A DNA stretch of 41,569 nucleotides, from positions 1-41,569 of the forward strand of contig JAEUMG010000278.1 in the NCBI GenBank assembly GCA_016793355.1, written 5' to 3'. Positions 25,448-34,387 of this stretch are shown here, one piece after another. The translations under genes were made by a program, and so were the position numbers. Under the pieces are notes generated by a model that saw only the letters and a list, made by a program, of their open reading frames with translations, was not told the origin of the DNA and searched no databases. The stretch comes from Hyphomicrobiales bacterium. GTDB taxonomy: Bacteria; Pseudomonadota; Alphaproteobacteria; Rhizobiales; Aestuariivirgaceae. Positions within the stretch are counted from its first letter, which is position 1, and every line of letters starts with the position of its first letter.

Positions 25448-26968
25448 ATGAGCTTTAGGGACTATGACAAGAAGACCTTTATCGCCGACACGGCGCGCGA
25501 CTTCGCCCTGCGGCGCATTTCCAAGCGTGATTTCCTGAAGAAGATGGCGCTCGCCGGCGTCGGCTTCTCGGCCTTCAATGCCGGGCTCCTCGGCACCGGT
25601 TATCAGCGCGGCAAGGGCATCATCAGCTCCGCCGAAGCCCAGACTCCCGAAGAGATGACGAAGTGGCTGAAAGACGTGGGCGCTCCCTTCAAGGGCTCGA
25701 AGGTTCGCTACACCTCCGAGGCAACCCCACCGACGGTCGTTCTCAACCAGATCAAGAACGAGTTCACCGAGCCGACCGGCATCGAGGTCGAAATCGAGAT
25801 CGTCCCGCTCGAGCAGGTTCTCGCCAAGGCCATCCAGGACGTCCAGGGCCAGCTCGGCACCTATGACATCTATTATCTCGACCAGTCCTGGGTTGCGACT
25901 TTCGCGCCCGACACGGTGGACCCTGTCTCCTATTACAAGGAAAAGCCCGATCTCGCGATGCCGGGCTTCGACTTCGACGACTTCTCGGCGCCATTGGTCA
26001 AGGGTCTTGCGCTCTACGACGACAAGTGGGTCGGCATTCCCTTCGACATTCCGATCTTCATCACCATGTACCGTAGGGACATTCTCGAGAAGCTCGGCAT
26101 CAAGCCGCCGACGACATTCGACGAATTCACCGCGGCGGTGAAGCAGATCACCGAAGCCGAGAAGGCCAATGGCATCTACGGCACGGGTCTCCAGGCGAAG
26201 TCGGGCCACTACTCGCTCGAATGCGACTGGACCGCGGCGATCTGGGGTCATGGCGGCGGCATTTTCGGCGCCAACAAGAAGTTCACCGGCAATGACGAGC
26301 AGGGCATCAACGGCCTGAAATGGTATCAGGAGATGCTGAAGAACGCGCCTCCGCAGTCGACCGCTTCGACCTGGGACGGCCAGTTCCAGATGATGCAGTC
26401 GGGTCAGGTCGCGCTCGTCAATTCCTGGGATGAGTTCTTCCCCGGACTCGACGCGGATGACAGCAAGGTCAAGGGCCTGTGGGAGCCCATGCATCCGATC
26501 TCGTCCAATGTCGGCATCCGCTCCGTCGATGATGTCGGCTTCGGCGAGATTCCCAATGTCGGCCACCAGGGCGGCTCGATCCTCGGCCTGTCGAAATACT
26601 CCAAGAACCTCGACGCCGCATGGCTGTTCATGCAGTGGGCCTGCTCGAAGGAGATCATGACCCGCTGCACCCTGCTCGGCGGCTTCGCGCCGATGCGCAT
26701 CTCCTCCTTCGAGGATCCGCGCGTCAAGGCCAAGGCGGTCGTCGGCCCCGGAACCACGCGCCATCTCGAAGTGGTCAAGTGGACCATCGACAATGTCATG
26801 GCTTCCGAGCCCGACATGCCGCTCTGGGCGGGATTCTCCAACAACGAAATCCCGGTCGAACTGGGCAAGCTGCTCACCGGTCAGGATTACGGCGGCGATG
26901 CCAAGAAGTGCATGGATAACGTCGCAAGCCTCATCGACAAGGCCGTCGAAGACGCCGGCCTGCTCTGA
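25448..26968 (+). CDS. ABC transporter extracellular solute-binding protein (twin-Arg-like signal)
   Basis: This 506-aa periplasmic binding protein of the family-1 sugar type contains a SBP_bac_1-like region (YTSEATPPTVVLNQIKNEF..., GTYDIYYLDQSWVA, WVGIPFDIPIFITMYRRDILEKLGI). It is longer than the usual ~430 aa. The N-terminus has an extended hydrophilic stretch and then RRISKRDFLKKMALAGVG, a KR variant of the twin-arginine motif, followed by a hydrophobic core and A-E-A at about 64-66; Tat export is likely. A very strong ribosome-binding site (GGGAGG) precedes ATG 25448. A terminator hairpin follows the gene, typical of a binding protein made in excess. Confidence 0.9.
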   Translation: MSFRDYDKKTFIADTARDFALRRISKRDFLKKMALAGVGFSAFNAGLLGTGYQRGKGIISSAEAQTPEEMTKWLKDVGAPFKGSKVRYTSEATPPTVVLNQIKNEFTEPTGIEVEIEIVPLEQVLAKAIQDVQGQLGTYDIYYLDQSWVATFAPDTVDPVSYYKEKPDLAMPGFDFDDFSAPLVKGLALYDDKWVGIPFDIPIFITMYRRDILEKLGIKPPTTFDEFTAAVKQITEAEKANGIYGTGLQAKSGHYSLECDWTAAIWGHGGGIFGANKKFTGNDEQGINGLKWYQEMLKNAPPQSTASTWDGQFQMMQSGQVALVNSWDEFFPGLDADDSKVKGLWEPMHPISSNVGIRSVDDVGFGEIPNVGHQGGSILGLSKYSKNLDAAWLFMQWACSKEIMTRCTLLGGFAPMRISSFEDPRVKAKAVVGPGTTRHLEVVKWTIDNVMASEPDMPLWAGFSNNEIPVELGKLLTGQDYGGDAKKCMDNVASLIDKAVEDAGLL

Positions 26969-26986
26969 TATCTCCCTGGAACTGGC

Positions 26987-27020
26987 GGAGGCAGCGTTAC
27001 CGCTGCCTCCGAATTTTCTT
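26987..27020 (+). terminator. Intrinsic terminator after the solute-binding protein gene
   Basis: GGAGGCAGCG (26987-26996), loop TTAC, CGCTGCCTCC (27001-27010) form a perfect 10-bp stem followed by GAATTTTCTT. It lies 18 bp after the binding-protein stop and 12 bp before the kinase start. It probably causes partial termination or stabilises the upstream mRNA, giving more binding protein than kinase. Confidence 0.8.
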
Positions 27021-27031
27021 CATTCGGATAC

Positions 27032-28561
27032 ATGACCGGCGATCTCGTCATCGGCATCGACTCATCGACCACCGCGTGCAAGGCGATCGCCTGGACTCCC
27101 GATGGCCATGCCGTGGCCGAAGGCCGTGCCCCGATCGTGCTCGCCAATCCGCGCCCCGGTTGGTTCGAGCAGGAGGTCGAGGACTGGTGGACGTCCTGCG
27201 CCACCGCCCTGCGGCAACTGACGCAGAAGATCGACCCGTCGCGCGTTGCGGGCCTTGCCATTTCCAACCAGCGCGAGACCTTCGCACAATTCGACGCGCA
27301 TGGCCGACCGCTGCGGCCCGGTACGACCTGGCTGGATGAGCGCGCGGCGCAACAGGTACCCGAACTGAACGGCGAACTTGGAGAAGGCACCATTCACCGC
27401 ATTTGCGGCAAGCCGGCGGATCTGACGCCGTGCCTCTATCGCTGCCGCTGGTTTCAGCATCATATGCCGGACATGTGGGCCAGGACCGCGATGACCAGCG
27501 AGGTTCATGGCTATCTCGTGCATAAGCTTACCGGCGAATGGGCGACGTCGATCGCCTCCGCCGATCCGATGGGGCTTCTCGATCTCGCCCGGATGGACTG
27601 GTCGGACAGGCTGCTCGCCACCGTCGGTCTCAATCGCGGCAAGCTCCCGCGACTTGTTGCACCCGGCGGGAAGATCGGCGTCGTGTCCCGTCAGGCCGCG
27701 GCCGAAACGGGAGTCAGGCCTGGCACGTCGGTTATCGCCGGAGGCGGCGACGGTCAGTGCGCGGGCGCGGGCGTCAATGTCTTTGCTCCGGCGCGCGCCT
27801 ATATCAATCTTGGCACCGCCGTCGTCTCCGGCAGCTATGCCGGGCACTATGCCCATGATCGCGCCTTCCGCACGCTCGTCGCCGTCGGCGATGGCGGCTA
27901 TATCTATGAAAGCTGCATCCGCACCGGCACATTTCTGGTCAACTGGATCATGCAGGAACTCTTCGCCGTTCCGGCGGGCGAGCAGGGTGCCATGCTGGCC
28001 AAGCTCGAGGCCGAAGCGGCGGCGGTCCCGGTCGGTTCCGACGGTCTTGCGGTGGTTCCCTACTGGTCGGCCTGCATGACGCCCTGGTGGGACTCGAACG
28101 CGCGCGGCGTCATCGCCGGCCTCACCTCCTCGCACCGGCGCGGCCACGTCTATCGCGCCATGCTTGAAGGCCTGGCGCTTGAACAAACCATCTCGAGCAA
28201 CAGCATCGCGGCGACCGGTTCGCCGATCGGCGAATTCGTCGCCATCGGCGGCGGCGCAGCCTCCGATCTCTGGTGCCAGATCCTCGCCGATTGCACCGGT
28301 CGCGCCGTGCACCGCTCCGCCACCGTGGAGGCCTCGTCGTTGGGAGCGGCGATCGCCGCCGCCGCCGGCGTTGGCTGGTACGATGGGGTCAACGCCGCCG
28401 CGGACGCCATGGCCGGGCGGCCGGTCAAGACATTTGAGCCCGAACCTGCGGCCCATGCCCGCTACCAGGAATTGCTCGCGATCTACAGGGATTTGTGGCC
28501 GGCGGTCAGCGCCTGGAACGCGCGCCTTGCCGCCTTTGCCCAGGATGAACGCAATGGCTGA
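27032..28561 (+). CDS. FGGY-family carbohydrate kinase (xylulokinase-like)
   Basis: This 509-aa cytoplasmic sugar or polyol kinase has N-terminal motif GIDSSTTACKAIAW, SNQRETFAQFD, TTWLDERAA, the catalytic Asp in AGGGDGQCAGAGV, and C-terminal nucleotide motif AIGGGAASDLWCQILAD with EASSLGAAIAAAAGVGWY. This places it in the XylB/GlpK-like FGGY group; substrates of that group include ketoses, glycerol and tetritols. Its coding end overlaps the following dehydrogenase start by 8 bp, so the kinase product is plausibly the dehydrogenase substrate. Confidence 0.87.
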   Translation: MTGDLVIGIDSSTTACKAIAWTPDGHAVAEGRAPIVLANPRPGWFEQEVEDWWTSCATALRQLTQKIDPSRVAGLAISNQRETFAQFDAHGRPLRPGTTWLDERAAQQVPELNGELGEGTIHRICGKPADLTPCLYRCRWFQHHMPDMWARTAMTSEVHGYLVHKLTGEWATSIASADPMGLLDLARMDWSDRLLATVGLNRGKLPRLVAPGGKIGVVSRQAAAETGVRPGTSVIAGGGDGQCAGAGVNVFAPARAYINLGTAVVSGSYAGHYAHDRAFRTLVAVGDGGYIYESCIRTGTFLVNWIMQELFAVPAGEQGAMLAKLEAEAAAVPVGSDGLAVVPYWSACMTPWWDSNARGVIAGLTSSHRRGHVYRAMLEGLALEQTISSNSIAATGSPIGEFVAIGGGAASDLWCQILADCTGRAVHRSATVEASSLGAAIAAAAGVGWYDGVNAAADAMAGRPVKTFEPEPAAHARYQELLAIYRDLWPAVSAWNARLAAFAQDERNG

Positions 28562-29879
28562 GCGCAACTGGAATGCCGTGATCGAGGATGTGGTCAAGGG
28601 CCGCTGGACCGATCCCGCCACCGGCAGGCCGGCCAAGGTTCCTTTCGAGACGATCTTTCTTGCCGAGTCGCTCGATGGCGGCGATGCCGACATGGTCGCG
28701 CCGTTGAAACTGGGCAGGCGTCTCGCTGTCGTCTCGGATGTCAACACGCATGAGGCTCTCGGCCGCCGGGTTGCGAAATCCCTGAAGGCGCTCGGCACCA
28801 TCGATGAAGTCGTATTGCCCGGCGACATCGAATGCGACGAGCCGACCATTGCCGTCATTCGCGACCGCACACGGCATGCCGATGCGGTCGTCGCCGTCGG
28901 GTCCGGCACCCTGTCGGACAGCTGCAAATACGCAACCTTCCTCGATGGCCGCCCCTTCGCAACCTTCGGCACCGCGGCTTCGATGAACGGCTATGCCGCC
29001 TCGACAGCCTCGGTGACGCTCGCCAATGGCTACAAGACGTCACTGCCCGCGCATGCGCCGCGCGGCATTTTTCTCGATCTCAAAGTATCAGCTGAGGCGC
29101 CGGCCTGGCTCTCCGCGGCCGGCCTCGGCGACAGTCTGTGCCGGCCGACCGCGCAGATCGACTGGTGGGCCTCGCATCGCCTGTTTGATACTTTCTATTC
29201 GGCGACGCCCTATGCCTTGCAGTTCGCCGAAGAAGCGCCGACGATCGCAGCGGCCGAAGGCATCGGCAAGCATGATCTCGATGCCGTCGGTTCCCTGCAG
29301 CGCCTGTTGACCCTGGCCGGACTCGGCGTGTGCTTCACCAATGTTTCCAATCACGGCTCGATGGGCGAGCACCAGGTCTCGCACTGGATCGACATGTTTG
29401 CCGGCCCCGCCCATCCCGGAACGACGCATGGCCAGCAGGTCGGCGTCGCCTCGCTCGCCATGGCGAGGCTCCAGACCGAAATTCTTTCCAATCCCAAGCC
29501 GCCGCGTGTACGACCGACGGCGATCTCGCAGGAAGCCTTCATCGATCGTTACGGCACCGATCTCGGCATCATCTGCTATGCGGAAGCGCGCAAGAAGGCG
29601 CTCGACGCGGCAGGCGCTGCCGCCTTCAATGACAAGCTCGCCCGCCTGTGGCCGGAACTGCGTGTCGAACTTCTGGCCTTTGCCATGCCGGTTGCCGACA
29701 TGGAAGCGGCCTTGAGGAAGGCCGGTGCGCCGACCTCCGCCACTGAAATGGGGCTTCCCCGAAAAGTGTGGCGCGATGCCATGAAACATGCCCGCGACGT
29801 CCGCAACCGCTGGTCCTTTCTCGATCTGGCGGACGATTCGGGCCTGCTCGATGATTTTCTGGCGCGAGACGTGCAATGA
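28554..29879 (+). CDS. sn-glycerol-1-phosphate dehydrogenase family (EgsA/AraM-like)
   Basis: This 441-aa iron-type alcohol-dehydrogenase-fold protein belongs to the group of archaeal EgsA and Bacillus AraM, which interconvert dihydroxyacetone phosphate and sn-glycerol-1-phosphate. Motifs are the NAD(P) loop VAVGSGTLSDSCKYA, FGTAASMNGYAASTASV, metal ligands in GSMGEHQVSHWIDMF, and HGQQVGVASLAM. It has extra N-terminal residues relative to AraM (about 390 aa). I chose ATG 28554 (MAERNWN). In this context it is more likely a catabolic polyol-phosphate dehydrogenase than a lipid enzyme; substrate unknown. Confidence 0.82.
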   Translation: MAERNWNAVIEDVVKGRWTDPATGRPAKVPFETIFLAESLDGGDADMVAPLKLGRRLAVVSDVNTHEALGRRVAKSLKALGTIDEVVLPGDIECDEPTIAVIRDRTRHADAVVAVGSGTLSDSCKYATFLDGRPFATFGTAASMNGYAASTASVTLANGYKTSLPAHAPRGIFLDLKVSAEAPAWLSAAGLGDSLCRPTAQIDWWASHRLFDTFYSATPYALQFAEEAPTIAAAEGIGKHDLDAVGSLQRLLTLAGLGVCFTNVSNHGSMGEHQVSHWIDMFAGPAHPGTTHGQQVGVASLAMARLQTEILSNPKPPRVRPTAISQEAFIDRYGTDLGIICYAEARKKALDAAGAAAFNDKLARLWPELRVELLAFAMPVADMEAALRKAGAPTSATEMGLPRKVWRDAMKHARDVRNRWSFLDLADDSGLLDDFLARDVQ

Positions 29880-29913
29880 TGGCTTGGTTGCAAATCAACT
29901 GGAAGAGTAGTCC

Positions 29914-30972
29914 ATGGCTTCGGTGACCGTCAGCAATGTTCGCAAAACCTACGGCGATGTCGAAGTAATCCACGGCATCGATCTCGACATTGCCGACGGT
30001 TCCTTCGTCGTCCTGCTCGGTCCGTCGGGCTGCGGCAAATCGACATTGCTGCGCATGATTGCCGGGCTTGAGACCGTCACCTCGGGCGACATCGCCATCG
30101 CCGGCAGGCGCGTCAACGGCGTTCATCCCAAAGACCGCAACATTGCCATGGTCTTCCAGAACTACGCGCTCTACGCGCATATGAACGTCAAGGACAATAT
30201 GAGCTTCTCGCTCAAACTTGCGAAGCGCCCGCAAAGCGAAATCGACGAGAAAGTGGGCTGGGCCGCCCGTATCCTCAATCTCGAGCCCTATCTCGCCCGC
30301 TATCCGCGCGAGCTTTCCGGCGGTCAGCGCCAGCGCGTCGCCATGGGCCGTGCCATCGTGCGCGATCCGGCGGTGTTTCTCTTCGACGAGCCGCTTTCAA
30401 ATCTCGACGCAAAATTGCGCGTGCAGATGCGGACCGAAATCAAGGAATTGCACGAGCGCCTCAAGACGACGACCGTCTATGTCACGCATGACCAGATCGA
30501 GGCCATGACCATGGCCGACCGGATCGTCATCCTGCGCGACGGCATCATCGAGCAGATCGGCTCGCCGCTCGATGTCTATGATCACCCGGCCAATCTTTTC
30601 GTCGCTGAGTTCATCGGCTCACCGGCGATGAACCTGCTCAAGGGTGTCGTCGACGGCAACAGCGTGCGCATGGACTCGGGCGTCGTCCTGCCGCTGCCGC
30701 CGGAGCGTAATCCGGGTCAAGGCCGGAAGGTCGTCTACGGCGTGCGTCCCGAGCATATGGGGCCCGGTACCGGAACCGGAATCAAGGCAACAGTCAACGT
30801 CACCGAGCCGACCGGCCCCGATCTACACATCTATGCCGACCTCGGCGGCGAGGAAATTTGCGCCATCACTTCGGAACGCCTCACCCTGTCGCGCGGCGAT
30901 ACGATTTCATTCAATCCGCGTCTCGATCGCATTCACCTCTTCGATGCCGGGACGGGCAAGGCGATCACATGA
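29914..30972 (+). CDS. Sugar ABC transporter ATP-binding protein (UgpC/MsmX/MalK-type)
   Basis: This 352-aa cytoplasmic ATPase has Walker A LGPSGCGKSTLLRM, Q-loop VFQNYALYAHMNV, ABC signature LSGGQRQRVAMGRAI, Walker B VFLFDEPLSNLD and H-loop YVTHDQIEAMT. The C-terminal MalK-like OB domain (VYGVRPEHM...NVTEPTGPDLHIYADLGGEEI) is of the TOBE type. It is probably dedicated to the two permeases upstream, though genes for a kinase and a dehydrogenase lie between. GGAAGAG precedes the ATG. Confidence 0.92.
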   Translation: MASVTVSNVRKTYGDVEVIHGIDLDIADGSFVVLLGPSGCGKSTLLRMIAGLETVTSGDIAIAGRRVNGVHPKDRNIAMVFQNYALYAHMNVKDNMSFSLKLAKRPQSEIDEKVGWAARILNLEPYLARYPRELSGGQRQRVAMGRAIVRDPAVFLFDEPLSNLDAKLRVQMRTEIKELHERLKTTTVYVTHDQIEAMTMADRIVILRDGIIEQIGSPLDVYDHPANLFVAEFIGSPAMNLLKGVVDGNSVRMDSGVVLPLPPERNPGQGRKVVYGVRPEHMGPGTGTGIKATVNVTEPTGPDLHIYADLGGEEICAITSERLTLSRGDTISFNPRLDRIHLFDAGTGKAIT

Positions 30973-30992
30973 GGACGAACGCACAACTTTAC

Positions 30993-31020
30993 CGTCATGC
31001 CAGCGAAAGCTGGGGTGACG
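30993..31020. repeat. Small palindromic repeat, second type
   Basis: CGTCA-tg-CCAGC-gaaa-GCTGG-gg-TGACG forms a 28-bp hairpin with a 2-nt internal mismatch. It lies in the 70-bp gap between the ATPase and the GpsA-like dehydrogenase genes. It differs from the 31-bp arms elsewhere. It may modulate transcript stability or termination. Confidence 0.75.
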
Positions 31021-31042
31021 ACAAATTTCGCGAGTACTCTTA

Positions 31043-32101
31043 GTGGCCGTGATCACCATTCTCGGTGCCGGTGTGATGGGCTCCGCCATGTGCCTGCCCG
31101 CGCGTGTGCGCGATCATGAGGTGCGCCTTGTCGGCACTCATCTCGATACGGCGATCATCGACAGCGTGCGGGCTACCGGTTTGCATCCGCGCCTCGCGGT
31201 GAAACTGCCTGACGGAGTCAAGCCCTTTACCTACGACCGGTTTGCGGCCGCACTCGGCACCGACACGGATCTGATTCTGCTTGGCGTGAGTTCAGCCGGC
31301 ATTGCCTGGGCCATCGATCGCCTCTGCGAGACGCTGAAAAAACCGATCGATATTCTCATGATCACCAAGGGCCTCGCGCCCGGCGAGGGCACATTGCATG
31401 CACTCCCCGATCATGTTGCCGCGGAAGTCAAACGGCGTATCGGCCTCGATCTCACCGTCGCCGCGATCGGGGGCCCGTGCATTGCCGGCGAACTCGCGGT
31501 CGGCCGCCAGACCGGTGTCGTCATCACGGCGCGCGATTCCGCTTTCGCCGAACGGCTCTGCGCGATGCTGGTGACCGACTTCTATCACCCGCGCCCCTCG
31601 GCCGATGTCATGGGTGTCGAAGTCTGCGCCGCTTTCAAGAATTTCTTCGCCATTGCCGTGGGCTGGGCGGCGGGACGCCGCGAAGTCCTGCCGCCCGCCG
31701 CCAATGGCGCCTTCAATCACAATGCCGCAGCGATCCTGTTCGACCAGGCGATTGCCGAGATGATGGTGCTGACCCGCCATCTCGGCGGCTCGGACAGATC
31801 GGTCTGGGGCATGCCCGGCGCCGGCGATCTCTATGTCACCTGTCAGGCCGGCCGCAATTCCAGGCTCGGCCGCCAGCTTGGCCTCGGCCTCACTTATGCC
31901 GCGGTCAAGACTGGCCCGATGAAGGACGACACGATCGAAGGCGCCGAACTGGGGCTTACCGTCGCGGCGGCGCTGGAGGCCATGATGGCCTCGGAACGTC
32001 TCGATCGCGCGTCGCTTCCGATTACCGGCGCGCTCCTCGCCTCTCTTACCTCCAACACGCCGCTCGAAATTCCCTGGGACCTCCTGCATCGCTATCGGTG
32101 A
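31043..32101 (+). CDS. GpsA-like polyol-phosphate dehydrogenase (second family member)
   Basis: This 352-aa NAD(P)-dependent dehydrogenase has the glycerol-3-phosphate dehydrogenase fold. N-terminal motif is ITILGAGVMGSA, GGPCIAGELA takes the place of the housekeeping SGPSFAADV, and the catalytic Lys lies in EVCAAFKNFFAIAVGWAAGRRE. The C-terminal GMPGAGDLYVTCQAGRNSRLGRQLG matches the family. It is 50 aa longer than the window's gpsA and quite different in sequence, with an insertion after the Lys motif (EVLPPAANGAFNHNAA). The start is GTG 31043. It probably oxidises a phosphorylated polyol produced by a cluster kinase; the substrate is inferred only by context. Confidence 0.82.
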   Translation: MAVITILGAGVMGSAMCLPARVRDHEVRLVGTHLDTAIIDSVRATGLHPRLAVKLPDGVKPFTYDRFAAALGTDTDLILLGVSSAGIAWAIDRLCETLKKPIDILMITKGLAPGEGTLHALPDHVAAEVKRRIGLDLTVAAIGGPCIAGELAVGRQTGVVITARDSAFAERLCAMLVTDFYHPRPSADVMGVEVCAAFKNFFAIAVGWAAGRREVLPPAANGAFNHNAAAILFDQAIAEMMVLTRHLGGSDRSVWGMPGAGDLYVTCQAGRNSRLGRQLGLGLTYAAVKTGPMKDDTIEGAELGLTVAAALEAMMASERLDRASLPITGALLASLTSNTPLEIPWDLLHRYR

Positions 32102-32108
32102 AAAGGCC

Positions 32109-33113
32109 ATGGCCGTTCTTGATGTGAGCGATAACCAACTTGAGGAGCACACCACGCTCCCCGTCGATCGCGACGAGCAGCTTGCCACCCGTGCGGCCTG
32201 GCTCTATTTCGTCGCCGGACTTACCCAGGTGCAGATCGCCAAGAAACTTGGTGTCAATCGCATCCGGGTCAATCGCCTGCTGGGCCAGGCCCGCGACCAG
32301 GGCATGGTCCAGATCCGGATCACCGGCCGCCTGGCCGAATGCGTCGCTCTCGAGGCACGGCTTCGCGATGTCTTCGGCGTGAGCGAGGCGATCGTCGTCC
32401 CGACACCGCCGGATCAGGCGCTGGTCCATCATGTGATTGCGGCGGCAGCCGGCGAGGCACTCGACCGGCGCTTGAAAGACGGCATGAGCGTCGGCGTCGG
32501 CTGGGGCCGCACCTTGCGGCTCTCCATGCGCTCGGTACCGCGGCGCCCGATGAAGCGGCTGCAGGTCGTCTCCCTTCTTGGCGGCCTCACCCGCGGCTCT
32601 GCCATGAATCCCTTCGAAACCGCCACGCATCTGGCTGATCTGGTCGGCGCGCAATGCTATTATATCGCTGCCCCGGCGCTCGCCGGTTCCGTCGCCGCCC
32701 GCGATCTGCTCATGGAGCAGCCGATGATTCGCGACGTGCTTGAACGTGCCCGCAAGGTCGATCTTGCCTTCATCTCGGTCGGCGCATTGACCGCCAACGC
32801 CACCATCCAGAGATTGGGCCTCATCGACAACAACGAGGCCGAGAGCTTGCGCAGGCACGGTGCGGTCGGCGATCTTTCGGTGCACTGGCTCAATGAGCAG
32901 GGCGAGATGGTCGATCATCCGCTCAACAACCGCGCCGTCACCATGCCGCTCGATTATCTGAAAGACATTCCCTGCGTGATGGTCGCCTCGGGCGGCAAGG
33001 ACAAGGTCTCGGTTTTGCACGGCGCCCTACGGCTCAATGTCGTCGACGTTCTCGTCACCGACGAGGCCACTGCCGCGGGCGTCCTTGAAATCGCCGGACG
33101 CCAGCCGCCATGA
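32109..33113 (+). CDS. SorC/DeoR-family sugar-responsive transcriptional regulator
   Basis: This 334-aa protein has an N-terminal helix-turn-helix at about 25-65 (WLYFVAGLTQVQIAKKLGVNRIRVNRLLGQARDQGMV) and a C-terminal SorC-type sugar-phosphate-binding domain (VGVGWGRTLRLSM, VSLLGGLTRG, TDEATAAGVLEIAG). Relatives include erythritol regulator EryD and DeoR/CggR-like effectors sensing phosphorylated sugars. It is probably the local regulator of the operon. It lies 7 bp after the GpsA-like gene and overlaps the next kinase by 4 bp. Confidence 0.92.
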   Translation: MAVLDVSDNQLEEHTTLPVDRDEQLATRAAWLYFVAGLTQVQIAKKLGVNRIRVNRLLGQARDQGMVQIRITGRLAECVALEARLRDVFGVSEAIVVPTPPDQALVHHVIAAAAGEALDRRLKDGMSVGVGWGRTLRLSMRSVPRRPMKRLQVVSLLGGLTRGSAMNPFETATHLADLVGAQCYYIAAPALAGSVAARDLLMEQPMIRDVLERARKVDLAFISVGALTANATIQRLGLIDNNEAESLRRHGAVGDLSVHWLNEQGEMVDHPLNNRAVTMPLDYLKDIPCVMVASGGKDKVSVLHGALRLNVVDVLVTDEATAAGVLEIAGRQPP

Positions 33114-34387
33114 CCGGCCTCGCGCTCGGCATCGATGTCGGCACGACCGGTGTCCGGATCGCCGCAGCCGAGCGCACCGGCACTCTTGTCGTCATGAGTG
33201 AAGCGGTGATTGCAGCCCCGATGCTCGATTTCGGCCGGCGCCTGCAGGATCCGCAGATATGGTGGAACGCGGTTGAAACCGCACTCAATGCCGCGCTCGA
33301 CAAGATCGACCGCTCGCGCGTCCGGGCGATCGCGGTTGACGGCACATCGGGCACCATCCTTCCGGTCGCCGATGACGGTACGCCGCTCGGCCTCGCCTCG
33401 ATGTATGACGATTTTGCCGAGCCTGGCGATATCGTCCGCGTTACTACGGCGGCGCCTGAGATCTCGGCCGCTCGCGGCGCCTCTTCGCCCTTGGCCCGTG
33501 CGCTGCCGATGCAGCGCACAGCCGATCTGTCGCACATTATCCACCAGGCCGACTGGATCGCCGGCCAATTCTCCGGCCGCTTCGACGTCACCGACGAAAA
33601 CAGTGCCCTGAAGACCGGCTACGACCCCATCAGCCGGCAATGGCCATCATGGATTGCCGGGGCAGGCATGAGCGCGAGATATCTTCCCTCTGTCGTCCCG
33701 GCCGGCACACGCATCGCGACCATCACTGAAAATGCCGCCGCGAAATTCGCTCTGCCGGAAGCGACCGCCATCGTGGCCGGGACCACCGACGGCTGCGCCG
33801 CCTTCCTCGCCAGCGGTGCGTCCGCGCCGGGCGACGGCGTGACCTCGCTCGGCACGACGCTGACCCTCAAGCTTCTTTCCTCGACCCCGGTCTTTGCCCC
33901 GCAATATGGCATTTACAGCCATCGCATCGGCGACGCCTGGCTTGCCGGCGGCGCTTCCAATTCCGGCGGCCAGGCCATCATCGCACATTTTTCCCGCGAA
34001 GAGGTCGAGCGCCTGACGCCGCTCATCGATCCCGCAACGCCGACCGGCCTCGATTACTATCCGCTGGCGCGGCCGGGCGAGCGCTTTCCGATCAACGATC
34101 CGACACTAGCGCCGCGCCTCGAGCCGCGCCCCGCCGAGCCGCAACGGTTTCTGCAAGCCCTGCTCGAAGGTATCGCCGGCGTTGAGGCTCTGGGCTATCG
34201 CCGCCTCGCCGAGCTTGGCACAGATCCCCTGGCGACCATCCGGACGGTTGGCGGCGGCGCCGTGAATGACAAATGGACCGAGATTCGGCTCAAGGCCCTG
34301 GGCGTGCCGGCCCGCCTGGCCGCGAGCCGTCATGCCTGCGCCGGCGCGGCGCGCCTGGCCTGGCGCGGCATCGATGCAACTGCTTGA
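33110..34387 (+). CDS. FGGY-family carbohydrate kinase (short, ribulokinase-like)
   Basis: This 425-aa kinase is shorter than the typical ~500 aa. Motifs are N-terminal GIDVGTTGVRIAAAE, VDGTSGTILPVADDG, the catalytic Asp in AGTTDGCAAFLASGA, SLGTTLTLKLLS, and C-terminal IRTVGGGAVNDKWTEIR. This pattern (DGTSGT, LGTTLTLK) resembles the D-ribulose kinases of plant/cyanobacterial type more than xylulokinase. It overlaps the SorC gene by 4 bp and the HAD gene by 14 bp. It is the second kinase in the cluster and may act on a different intermediate. Confidence 0.85.
   Translation: MTGLALGIDVGTTGVRIAAAERTGTLVVMSEAVIAAPMLDFGRRLQDPQIWWNAVETALNAALDKIDRSRVRAIAVDGTSGTILPVADDGTPLGLASMYDDFAEPGDIVRVTTAAPEISAARGASSPLARALPMQRTADLSHIIHQADWIAGQFSGRFDVTDENSALKTGYDPISRQWPSWIAGAGMSARYLPSVVPAGTRIATITENAAAKFALPEATAIVAGTTDGCAAFLASGASAPGDGVTSLGTTLTLKLLSSTPVFAPQYGIYSHRIGDAWLAGGASNSGGQAIIAHFSREEVERLTPLIDPATPTGLDYYPLARPGERFPINDPTLAPRLEPRPAEPQRFLQALLEGIAGVEALGYRRLAELGTDPLATIRTVGGGAVNDKWTEIRLKALGVPARLAASRHACAGAARLAWRGIDATA

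Noticed and set aside
25394-26764. 456-aa minus-strand open frame
   Set aside because: Antisense to the solute-binding protein gene; no motif, and the plus strand has a strong ribosome-binding site and signal peptide.
27062-28972. 636-aa minus-strand open frame, longer than the gene it overlaps
   Set aside because: It is antisense to the FGGY kinase and the G1P-dehydrogenase-like gene, which carry full family motifs. The frame is Arg/Gly/Ala/Asp-rich without recognisable domains, as expected of a shadow in GC-rich DNA.
33645-33670. Repeat-like ATGGATTGCCGGGGCAGG inside the second FGGY kinase gene of the cluster
   Set aside because: Only the first half of the 31-bp arm is matched, there is no palindrome, and the reading frame is continuous; probably chance.
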